Below, in pieces: positions 28,055 to 36,044 of a DNA stretch of 56,678 nt (positions are counted from its first letter, which is position 1; each line of letters begins with the position of its first letter). The position numbers and the translations under genes were made by a program. Source of the DNA: an uncultured Flavobacteriales bacterium (GTDB taxonomy: Bacteria; Bacteroidota; Bacteroidia; Flavobacteriales_E; Vicingaceae); contig CAJWVX010000003.1 in the NCBI GenBank assembly GCA_913048175.1, positions 1 to 56,678 on the forward strand, given 5' to 3'. The notes beneath the pieces were generated by a model. The model had not been told where the DNA came from, did not search any database, and was given only the letters and a program-made list of their open reading frames with translations.

Positions 28055-28136
28055 TACAGGCGGAGAGACTCGAACTCTCACACCTCGCGGCACCAGATCC
28101 TAAATCTAGCGTGTCTACCAATTCCACCACGCCTGC
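28055..28136 (-). tRNA. tRNA-Leu (anticodon TAG)
   Basis: The minus strand begins GCAGGCGTGGTGGAATTGGT and folds as a class II tRNA. The acceptor arm GCAGGCG pairs with CGCCTGT, the anticodon loop is TTTAGGA with TAG at its centre, a variable arm follows, and the T arm contains GTTCGAGTC. The discriminator is A at 28055. CCA is not encoded. About 82 bases. Confidence 0.93.
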
Positions 28137-28211
28137 ATTAAGGATTGCAAAAATACTATTTTTTAGCATTTTATCAATAAGTTAGCTAAGAAAATTTACT
28201 CGATCTTTTAA

Positions 28212-29345
28212 TCAACTCTTTAAATTAAAAATCTCTTCCAACTTTTCGTGTAATTCTTCTCCACGCAAATCTTTAGCTATAACAACCCCTTCTTTATCAA
28301 TTAACACAGAATGAGGTATACTTCTAACACCATAAATTTTGCCAGCAGCATTTGCCCAACCTTTTAAATCACTTACATGTATCCAAGTTAAGCCATCATC
28401 TTCAATTGCCTTAAGCCATTTATCTTTGTTCTCATCAAAAGAAACTCCTAAAATATCAAATCCTTTATCGTGATATTTTTTATAAGCTGCTACTAGATTT
28501 GGATTTTCACTTCTACAAGGCCCACACCAAGACGCCCAAAAATCTAATAATAAATAACTCCCTTTAAAACGCTCTAATGCAATTGAATTACCATCCTGAT
28601 CATTCATTACAAATATGGGTGCTGGTTGTCCAACAGCCGAATTTTTAAGTATCGAAATTCTATCCACAATGCTAACAACATATTCTGAGCCTTTTATGCT
28701 ATCAGAAAAACTTTTACTTAACAATTCTAACTCATCTACATCTTTACCCATCATGTATCTCATTGATAAATAAGGTGCAATTACAGAATTTAGATTCTCT
28801 TTAATGTACATTTCAATAAATAGTGTTTTTAACGAATCTGCTGTTCTATATTTAATATCTAATTTCCCTAACAAATCTTTATTTCCAGCCTCTTCTGCAG
28901 CATAATAATTATCAATAATAACTTTTAATCTTTCATCATATTTTACAGTTTTATCTTTAAACTCGTTTAATTGAGAATGAATTCTAGAACCGGAAATAGT
29001 GTAATTATCAGGATTAAGATTAGTTCCTTCAATAGAAATATCACTATTCTCAACAAAAACTGTTAACCTCTCTTTGCTACCACCAAACATGATGTACTGT
29101 GTATTTGGAAAATTTACCATTCCAGCAAATGAAAACATACCACGATCAATAACTGTCGAGTCCATTTTAACAAAGGCACCATCTTTATACTTAGCCAGAT
29201 AAGCCATATTGTAATCTAACGTATCTATTTTAGCGTTTATAATGAATCCTGACTTACATGCTAAATCTTCAGTTGAATCTCCACAAGAAACTGTAACTAA
29301 TGCGATAACTAAAAGAGTTAGAATTTGATTTATTTTTCTGCTCAT
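28212..29345 (-). CDS. TlpA-like thioredoxin lipoprotein with DUF4369 domain
   Basis: 377 aa. Lipoprotein signal with LVTVSCGDS, lipid-accepting cysteine at about residue 21. Residues about 30-120 match the DUF4369 beta domain (FIINAKIDTLDYNMAYLAK, VIDRGMFSFAGMV). A helical linker follows, then a thioredoxin-fold domain from about residue 240: GQPAPIFVMNDQDGNSIAL, redox centre FWASWCGPCRSENP, and cis-proline region YGVRSIPHSVLIDKEG. It probably reduces or shuffles disulfides in the periplasm. Substrates are unknown. It stands between tRNA-Leu and purL with no close partner. The 249-base gap on its upstream side shows no further feature. Confidence 0.88.
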   Translation of the reverse strand: MSRKINQILTLLVIALVTVSCGDSTEDLACKSGFIINAKIDTLDYNMAYLAKYKDGAFVKMDSTVIDRGMFSFAGMVNFPNTQYIMFGGSKERLTVFVENSDISIEGTNLNPDNYTISGSRIHSQLNEFKDKTVKYDERLKVIIDNYYAAEEAGNKDLLGKLDIKYRTADSLKTLFIEMYIKENLNSVIAPYLSMRYMMGKDVDELELLSKSFSDSIKGSEYVVSIVDRISILKNSAVGQPAPIFVMNDQDGNSIALERFKGSYLLLDFWASWCGPCRSENPNLVAAYKKYHDKGFDILGVSFDENKDKWLKAIEDDGLTWIHVSDLKGWANAAGKIYGVRSIPHSVLIDKEGVVIAKDLRGEELHEKLEEIFNLKS

Positions 29346-29594
29346 AATTTTATTTTATTTTACTGTATTTTCGTTCTATATGAAGAAAAAAAGGTGTTGA
29401 TCAAAACTTTAAGAGAATTGAACACGCAATAAAACTGAAGCAACCTTAGATTCTTCTATTCCGTTAAACTTCAATCGGAATAAGATCAGCACTAAAATAA
29501 CATTCAAAAGAGTTGGACCCAGATTTCATTGTATTGCTTTATACTCTTTAACAAGGTCTCTAATTTCTATTTCCTAAAAACCAAACGCCATAAA

Positions 29595-32500
29595 CTATTT
29601 ACGTTCCACCCACTTTTTAGCATTAACAAAAGCCTCAAACCAAGGAGTTACCTCATCTTGTTTTTTATCAGATGGATAATGTGCTGCTTGCCAAGGGAAA
29701 ATGATTCTTTCTAAATGTGGCATCATCGCTAAATGACGACCATCATTAGAACAAATTCCTGCAGCATCGTATTCAGAAGCATTTGGATTTGCTGGATAAT
29801 GATCATGTGAATATTTCATTGAAATATTATAATCTCTTTCCTCTCCATCAAACAAGAAACGACCTTCACCGTGCGCTACCCATATTCCTAATTTACTTCC
29901 TGCTAAAGATTTTAACATGATAGAATTATTTTCAGGAACCTCAACATTTAAATATCCAGATTCAAATTTACCTGAGGCGTTATGGTGCATTGGCTGCGTT
30001 GAACCTTTAGATTCAATTAAACCTAATTCCATCATTAACTGACAACCATTACAAACACCTAAACTTAATGTATCTGGTCTTGCGTAAAAATTATCTAATG
30101 CTTGTTTTGCTTTTGGATTATACAAGAATGCTCCAGCCCAGCCTTTAGCAGAACCTAAAACATCTGAATTAGAGAATCCACCAACATAAACAATCATGCT
30201 TACATCACTTAAGTCTTCTCTTCCCGATATTAAATCAGTCATATGAATATCCTTCACATCAAAACCAGCTAAAAATAAAGAGTAAGCCATTTCTCTATCT
30301 CCATTCACTCCCTTCTCACGAATAATAGCGGCTTTAATTCCTGTTTTATTTTCCCTTCCATGATCAAGAGCATAATCAGAAAGCTTACCTGTAAAGTTCT
30401 CTGGAAACTTATAATCTAAGATTGTATTTTTATAAGTCTCAAAACGTTCTGTTGCTAATGCTTCTGTGGCTTGTTTTTGATCTAATAAATAAGAAGTCTT
30501 ATACCAAACATCTCTCATCTCATTAATATCAAAATTCAGCTCCGCTCCATGATGCTTAATATTAATTGTTCTTTCATTAGTAGTAACTCCAATAATATGT
30601 GCGTGAATTCCATTTCTACCAAACTCAGAAACAACTGCGCTACTATTTTTTACCTGAATAACAACTGCAGCAATTTCACTAAACAAAATTTTAGTTAAAT
30701 CTTTTTCCTCTAAAGAACTAAAGTTAATCTTTAAACCGCCTTTAGAATTAGGGAAATTCATTTCTAATAGTGTTGTAATTAAACCTCCAGAAGAAATATC
30801 ATGACCTGCCAACACTTTTCCTTCAGTTATTAATTTCTGAACAGTATTAAAAGCTCTAGCAAAATATTCATCATCATTAATTGTTGGTGATGAATCTCCA
30901 ATCTTATTCAATACCTGAGCAAAAGAGGATCCTCCTAGGTCAAATTTCCCTTTAGAGAAATCAACTAGTATTAAAGAGGTATCTTCTCCATTCACTAAAG
31001 TTGGCTCCACTACCTTTTTAACATCTGAAACTTCTCCTGAAGCAGAAATAATAACTGTTCCTGGAGCATAAACTGCATCATCTTTATATTTCTGAACCAT
31101 AGACAGAGAATCCTTCCCTGTCGGAATATTGATTCCTAGATTACAAGCAAAATCGCTTATTGCTTCAACAGCTTCATATAAACGAGCATCTTCGCCTTCG
31201 GTTTTACAAGGCCACATCCAGTTAGCACTTAACGAAACCGATTTTAAACCTTCTTTAAATGGTGCCCAAACAATGTTTGTTAACGATTCTGCAATCGCCA
31301 TTTTACTTCCATGTTTAGGGTTAATTAAAGCATTTATTGGAGCATGACCCAAAGCAGTTGCAATTCCAGCTTTCCCCTTAAAATCTATCGCAACAACCCC
31401 TAAATTATTTAACGGTAATTGAATCTCTCCTGTTGTTTGTTGTTTGGCAATCTTTCCTGTTACAGATCTATCAACCTTGTTTGTTAACCAATCTTTACAA
31501 GCAACAGCTTCTAACTGTAATACCTGTTTTAAATAGCTTTCAATTTGATTGCTATTATAATCTAAAGGCTCAAATTTTGTATTTAAAGTGTGGTCATTAA
31601 TTACTGTTTTGGGAGGGCTCCCAAACATATCTTCAATTTTAAGATCTATTGGATTCTCTCCAGTTTCTTCATCCTCAAACTTAAAATTATGGTCCATTGT
31701 TATTTCTCCAACCACATACATTGGAGCTCTTTCTCTTTCACAAATCTCTTGTAGTAATGCGACATCTTCTCCCTTTATAACTAATCCCATTCTCTCTTGA
31801 GATTCGTTCCCTACAATTTCTTTAGCAGATAAAGTAGGATCTCCAACAGGCAAACTTCTTAAGTTAATTGTTCCACCAACTTCTTCTACCAATTCTGAAA
31901 GACAATTTAAATGACCTCCAGCACCATGATCGTGAATAGAAACAATTGGATTTTTTGTTGACTCTACAAATGCTCTAACTGCATTACATGTCCTTTTTTG
32001 CATTTCTGGATTAGATCGCTGAATAGCATTTAATTCAATAGAACTATTAAACTCTCCTGTTGCTACAGAAGAAACAGAACTTCCTCCCATTCCAATCCTA
32101 TAATTATCTCCCCCCAACACAACAATTTTATCTCCTTTTTCAGGAACATGCTTTAAAGCATCCTCACGCTTTCCATAACCAACACCACCGGCTTGCATTA
32201 TTACTTTATCAAAACCAAATTTCTTTCCATTTTCTGCATGTTCAAAGGTTAAAACAGAACCATTAATTAATGGTTGTCCAAATTTATTTCCAAAATCAGA
32301 AGCTCCATCAGAAGCTTTAATTAAAATATCCATTGGAGTTTGATACAACCAATCTCTTTCAGTTAAACCACCCTCCCATTCTCTACTTTTTTCTAATCGA
32401 GAATATGCCGTCATATAAACGGCTGTTCCTGCCATTGGAACAGAACCTTGTCCGCCAGCCATTCTATCTCTAATTTCTCCTCCAGCACCAGTTGCTGCGC

Positions 32501-33275
32501 CATTAAAAGGCTCAACTGTTGTTGGGAAATTATGTGTTTCAGCTTTTAAAGAGAGAACAGTTTCAATCTCTTTTGTTTCGAAAAAATCTGCTTTATTTTG
32601 AGTTTTTGGAGCAAACTGCATTGCTTTAGGACCTTCAACAAAACTTACATTATCTTTATAAGCCGACACAATCGTATTGGGATTTTCTTTTGATGTCTTA
32701 CGTATTAAATTAAATAAGGACGAAGGCTTTTCCTTCCCATCAATAATAAATTTTCCGTTAAATATTTTATGCCTACAATGTTCCGAATTTACTTGAGAAA
32801 AACCGAACACTTCGCTATCTGTTAATTTTCTTCCAACTCTTTGAGAAACATTCTCTAAATAAGTTACCTCTTCATCACTTAGAGCTAAACCTTCTGTTTG
32901 ATTATAAGCAGCAATATCATCAATAGAAATAATCCTTTCTGGCTTAATGTCTACATTAAATAATTCTTGAGTTAATGATGTAAATAAATTCGCTAACATT
33001 GGATCAAAAGAAGCTTCTTTAGATTCTACAATCAGATACTCTTCAATTCTAACAATATTATCTATTGCCATGTTTTGAGTAATCTCAACTGCATTTGTAC
33101 TCCAAGGGGAAACCATTGCGGCTCTTGGCCCAATAAAAAACCCAGTTAATTCTTTATCATCTAATTGCTCGCCAGCTAACAACCAATTCATTTTAGGTAA
33201 ATCACTTTCGTTCATTTCACCATCAAATTGAACTGCAATAATCTTATCTGATTTTGTCTTAAAGAATGTTATCAT
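29595..33275 (-). CDS. purL: Phosphoribosylformylglycinamidine synthase (large, fused form)
   Basis: 1226 aa from the ATG at 33275 (MITFFKTKSDKIIAVQ). An upstream in-frame start at 33329 would lie beyond the predicted -7 element and adds a hydrophobic N terminus foreign to the family. Converts FGAR to FGAM in purine synthesis using ATP and glutamine. Order: N-terminal PurS-like part, linker with VNSEHCRHKIFNGKF, two ATP-grasp-like AIR synthase halves (AETHNFPTTVEPFNGAATG, VSIHDHGAGGHLNCLSELVE, VLAGHDISSGGLITTLLEM) and a C-terminal class I glutaminase with GVCNGCQLMMELG (nucleophile cysteine) and AHGEGRF. The size is that of the single-chain enzyme, not the small Bacillus type. Confidence 0.96.
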   Translation of the reverse strand: MITFFKTKSDKIIAVQFDGEMNESDLPKMNWLLAGEQLDDKELTGFFIGPRAAMVSPWSTNAVEITQNMAIDNIVRIEEYLIVESKEASFDPMLANLFTSLTQELFNVDIKPERIISIDDIAAYNQTEGLALSDEEVTYLENVSQRVGRKLTDSEVFGFSQVNSEHCRHKIFNGKFIIDGKEKPSSLFNLIRKTSKENPNTIVSAYKDNVSFVEGPKAMQFAPKTQNKADFFETKEIETVLSLKAETHNFPTTVEPFNGAATGAGGEIRDRMAGGQGSVPMAGTAVYMTAYSRLEKSREWEGGLTERDWLYQTPMDILIKASDGASDFGNKFGQPLINGSVLTFEHAENGKKFGFDKVIMQAGGVGYGKREDALKHVPEKGDKIVVLGGDNYRIGMGGSSVSSVATGEFNSSIELNAIQRSNPEMQKRTCNAVRAFVESTKNPIVSIHDHGAGGHLNCLSELVEEVGGTINLRSLPVGDPTLSAKEIVGNESQERMGLVIKGEDVALLQEICERERAPMYVVGEITMDHNFKFEDEETGENPIDLKIEDMFGSPPKTVINDHTLNTKFEPLDYNSNQIESYLKQVLQLEAVACKDWLTNKVDRSVTGKIAKQQTTGEIQLPLNNLGVVAIDFKGKAGIATALGHAPINALINPKHGSKMAIAESLTNIVWAPFKEGLKSVSLSANWMWPCKTEGEDARLYEAVEAISDFACNLGINIPTGKDSLSMVQKYKDDAVYAPGTVIISASGEVSDVKKVVEPTLVNGEDTSLILVDFSKGKFDLGGSSFAQVLNKIGDSSPTINDDEYFARAFNTVQKLITEGKVLAGHDISSGGLITTLLEMNFPNSKGGLKINFSSLEEKDLTKILFSEIAAVVIQVKNSSAVVSEFGRNGIHAHIIGVTTNERTINIKHHGAELNFDINEMRDVWYKTSYLLDQKQATEALATERFETYKNTILDYKFPENFTGKLSDYALDHGRENKTGIKAAIIREKGVNGDREMAYSLFLAGFDVKDIHMTDLISGREDLSDVSMIVYVGGFSNSDVLGSAKGWAGAFLYNPKAKQALDNFYARPDTLSLGVCNGCQLMMELGLIESKGSTQPMHHNASGKFESGYLNVEVPENNSIMLKSLAGSKLGIWVAHGEGRFLFDGEERDYNISMKYSHDHYPANPNASEYDAAGICSNDGRHLAMMPHLERIIFPWQAAHYPSDKKQDEVTPWFEAFVNAKKWVERK

Positions 33276-33299
33276 TTCTCTATTTTTAGTTAGAAGTTG

Positions 33300-33307
33300 C
33301 AAAAGTA
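33300..33307 (-). promoter_or_regulatory. Predicted -7 element of the purL promoter
   Basis: The minus strand reads TACTTTTG, an exact TAnnTTTG match, 24 bases before the chosen purL ATG. No good upstream element is seen at the usual spacing. Confidence 0.4.
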
Positions 33308-33397
33308 AGAAGAACCGTAAACTGAACACTTACTTGAACTGTTTTTTTTCATAACATTTCAACAAAACAACCTTTTAGAGTAAATTGACGTATTACT

Positions 33398-33958
33398 ATG
33401 GAATTCCACAAACAATTATTATTCAAATTGGACTTAGAAGAAATCATAAAAGGCTGTTATGAAGGCAATCGAAAACACCAAGAAGAACTCTACAACATGT
33501 TTGCTTCTAAAATGTTTGGCGTTTGCTTAACCTACACAAAAGACAGAGCTTTAGCACAAGATATTTTACATGATGGATTCTTTAAAGTTTTTAAGAAATT
33601 TGACAAATACAATGATGACTGGAGCCTAAACGCTTGGATAAGACGGATTATTGTAAACACAGCTATAGACCATTTTAGAAAAACGAACAGAATGACAAAT
33701 GTTGACTTTCAAGAATCAGTATACTTAGCCGGAAGCTTTGATGAAACTTCAGAAATTTCAAAATCAAGTGACTTGTCAGATCTAATTAATATGCTGCCAA
33801 ATGGAGCTAAAACAATATTTAACCTTTACACTGTTGAAGGTTATAAACACAAAGAAATAGCCGATATGCTAAACATTAGTATCGGGACATCAAAATCTCA
33901 ACTATCAAAAGCCAAAAGTGTTTTAAGAAATTTAGTAAATAAATATTACGTTAGATAA
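33398..33958 (+). CDS. ECF-type RNA polymerase sigma factor
   Basis: 186 aa. Region 2 is clear (GNRKHQEELYNMFASKMFGV, YTKDRALAQDILHDGFFKVF, WIRRIIVNTAIDHFRK) and region 4 follows (INMLPNGAKTIFNLYTVEGY, HKEIADMLNISIGTSKSQLS). The region between them is short, as in extracytoplasmic-function sigma factors. The next gene starts 4 bases after its stop and encodes a membrane protein, so the two form a pair in the usual sigma/regulator arrangement of Bacteroidota. Confidence 0.93.
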   Translation: MEFHKQLLFKLDLEEIIKGCYEGNRKHQEELYNMFASKMFGVCLTYTKDRALAQDILHDGFFKVFKKFDKYNDDWSLNAWIRRIIVNTAIDHFRKTNRMTNVDFQESVYLAGSFDETSEISKSSDLSDLINMLPNGAKTIFNLYTVEGYKHKEIADMLNISIGTSKSQLSKAKSVLRNLVNKYYVR

Positions 33959-33962
33959 AAGA

Positions 33963-35477
33963 TTGAAAGATATAGACAACATAGAAGATTGGTACAGAGA
34001 CGAGCTTGATAAATATAGTGTTGAGCCCGACAAAAATGGATGGAATTCTTTATCAGAAGATTTAGACACGAGTACACCTTTAACTGATGACACAATTAGC
34101 GATTGGTACAAGAAAGAAGTTTCAAAATTAGAGGAACGCCCTGACTACCGTGTTTGGAAAAAAATAGCCACACAACTAGATACAACCTCTGTATGGGATC
34201 AACTCGCAATATCCCTAAGTAGATATGATCAATTAATTTGGTGGAGAAATGCTGCAGTTAGAGGAACAGCTATTTTTCTTTTATCTTTTGGAAGCTATTT
34301 AGCCTATGATAATTATTTTAATAGTGATAATGATCTAGCTCTAAACAAACCTACTGTAATCGAAAACAACCAGAGCATAGATAATATAGTTGTAGATATT
34401 GAGAGAAATAACAAAATAAATAAATCTTCTGATAAAGCAAATAGTAGAATTGATAATTCTAAGAACAAAAATTATTCCGCTGAAGTTTCATCAAATAGTC
34501 CAAACACAATTGTGACAACCGAAGCTTTTTCTGAAGAGAAAATCAGACAATCAGTAAGGATTGTGAAGTCTAAATTGGCCTCAAATATAACTGGATCTAA
34601 CAACAGAAAGAACGATGATAGAAAAGCTCTTTATGCATCTAAAGAAATGATACCTAAATCTACATCCATTACTGTAGAGAATCTAGAAAGTTTAAAGTTA
34701 AACAACAGTAGGACTATTTTTACAGAAATCAATCGGCATCAATTAACTGAAAGAGATATTTCTCACCTTATAAAAGAAGGAGAATACTTAGTAAAGAAAG
34801 ACAAGAACAAAATCGTTTTTAATAGCAAACGATTCTCTTCTTATTCGATGTTTGGTGTTTATTCACGAAGGTTTTATGCAGGCTTTAATCTTGGCGTAAA
34901 AAAACAAGGAATGATTACATCCTTAAAAAAAGACTCTCCTCTGGCAGATTACCAACAAAGCAGTTTACTTGACTTTGGAAATAGCTTTGGAGGAACGGTT
35001 GGATTTATTCTATCTGACAATATTAACATTGAAGCGAACATTAATTTAAATTCTACATCAGGATATAAAAGAGCTTTTGATGCTGAAGAAATCTCTTTCC
35101 AAGAAAATTTAAATCTAAACTATACTACAATAAATTTATTAGCAAAAAAGATGAACAACAAATCTACCTTTGACAACAAAGTTTACTCAACCAACTTTAT
35201 TGGAGGAGTTTATGTAAGCTATTTACGATCTGCTATTTCTACCATTAACGACATAACAAAATCTTTAGATGAATACAACAAAACTGATTATGGTATTGTT
35301 TTAGGAATTGAACAAGATAGATACATTTCAAAAACTTTGGTTGTTACACCCGGAATAAGATACAATCAAGGACTTTCAAATATTGTCAATTCTGACAGTT
35401 ATTTTGACAGCTCAATAAATTTCTCTTTAGAATTTAACTTAGGTGTTAAATATATTTTCTTGAAAAAAGGAAACTAA
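33963..35477 (+). CDS. Membrane protein paired with the sigma factor (possible anti-sigma factor)
   Basis: 504 aa from a TTG start 4 bases after the sigma-factor stop; there is no ATG near it. Residues 1-90 are soluble and hold two related motifs, DWYRDELDKYSVEPDKNGW and DWYKKEVSKLEERPDYRVW, each followed by a short helix ending in LDT. One membrane helix follows at about 95-113 (VRGTAIFLLSFGSYLAY). The next 180 residues are polar and asparagine/serine-rich. The last 200 are made of short beta strands with glycine and aromatic residues (FYAGFNLGVKKQG, FGGTVGFILSDNINIEANIN, and a final strand LEFNLGVKYIF) like an outer-membrane barrel. Topology and anti-sigma role are inferred from position and membrane helix only. 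Confidence 0.6.
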   Translation: MKDIDNIEDWYRDELDKYSVEPDKNGWNSLSEDLDTSTPLTDDTISDWYKKEVSKLEERPDYRVWKKIATQLDTTSVWDQLAISLSRYDQLIWWRNAAVRGTAIFLLSFGSYLAYDNYFNSDNDLALNKPTVIENNQSIDNIVVDIERNNKINKSSDKANSRIDNSKNKNYSAEVSSNSPNTIVTTEAFSEEKIRQSVRIVKSKLASNITGSNNRKNDDRKALYASKEMIPKSTSITVENLESLKLNNSRTIFTEINRHQLTERDISHLIKEGEYLVKKDKNKIVFNSKRFSSYSMFGVYSRRFYAGFNLGVKKQGMITSLKKDSPLADYQQSSLLDFGNSFGGTVGFILSDNINIEANINLNSTSGYKRAFDAEEISFQENLNLNYTTINLLAKKMNNKSTFDNKVYSTNFIGGVYVSYLRSAISTINDITKSLDEYNKTDYGIVLGIEQDRYISKTLVVTPGIRYNQGLSNIVNSDSYFDSSINFSLEFNLGVKYIFLKKGN

Positions 35478-35532
35478 ACCCCAACCTTTCTGACCTTTAA
35501 AACGTGTTAGTTATAAATCAACTTTAACTAAA

Positions 35533-35985
35533 ATGACCTTATTCAAAAACATAATTTTCTCAGCTATTTTCTTAGGAATATTTGCTTTACATCCAAGTTT
35601 AAACAAAGGCAACACACCTATTACAGATCTTCAACACCTTGTTTATGGAAACTCTTTAGTTATTTCAACTAACAATTCAATCAATAAAGATTTTTTAGAA
35701 ATAAAATGGGCTTGCACAGAGAAAGGAATTATTTGTAAAGATTTAATAATTTTCAAAAACGGGGAACAAATTAATGAAATCCCTTCAAAAAAAGGCAATC
35801 AGAAATTAGCCATTTATTATTGGGGAAATAAAATTGGAACTCTTCAACAAAATAAAGTTTCAGAAAAACAGGCTCACAAATACAAAATCGAACTTCTATC
35901 TAAAGATAATTCTTTGTTTTTTAAAGGAGAAATCACAGGCCCAACTCCATATTATGGAGCCCCCATCACAATAGCTTCTCTTTAA
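35533..35985 (+). CDS. Small secreted protein of unknown function
   Basis: 150 aa with a hydrophobic N terminus (MTLFKNIIFSAIFLGIFAL) that should act as a signal peptide. The mature part contains two cysteines (WACTEKGIICKD) and beta-rich segments (KLAIYYWGNKIGTL, KYKIELLSKDNSLFF). I do not recognise a family. It follows the sigma-factor pair by 55 bases and is closed by a terminator, so it is probably the third gene of that transcription unit and perhaps a product or target of the sigma system. Confidence 0.6.
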   Translation: MTLFKNIIFSAIFLGIFALHPSLNKGNTPITDLQHLVYGNSLVISTNNSINKDFLEIKWACTEKGIICKDLIIFKNGEQINEIPSKKGNQKLAIYYWGNKIGTLQQNKVSEKQAHKYKIELLSKDNSLFFKGEITGPTPYYGAPITIASL

Positions 35986-35992
35986 TTTTTTT

Positions 35993-36028
35993 ATAAAAAA
36001 AAAGGCTCCAAATTATTGGAGCCTTTTT
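35993..36028. terminator. Bidirectional intrinsic terminator
   Basis: AAAGGCTCCAA (36001-36011) and TTGGAGCCTTT (36016-36026) with an A-run before and a T-run after. It serves both the plus-strand sigma cluster and the minus-strand nrdJ gene. Confidence 0.85.
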
Positions 36029-36044
36029 CATACTATTTATTTAA

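Noticed and set aside
27981-28169. 62-codon minus-strand ORF spanning the tRNA-Leu gene
   Set aside because: Its sequence is the tRNA and its terminator read as codons (the common 'VVELVDTLDLGSG' tRNA artefact).
33291-33320. Third copy of the 44-base repeat (AGTTGCAAAAGTAAGAAGAAC)
   Set aside because: Only a short, imperfect match; it overlaps the purL -7 element and lacks the paired arm.
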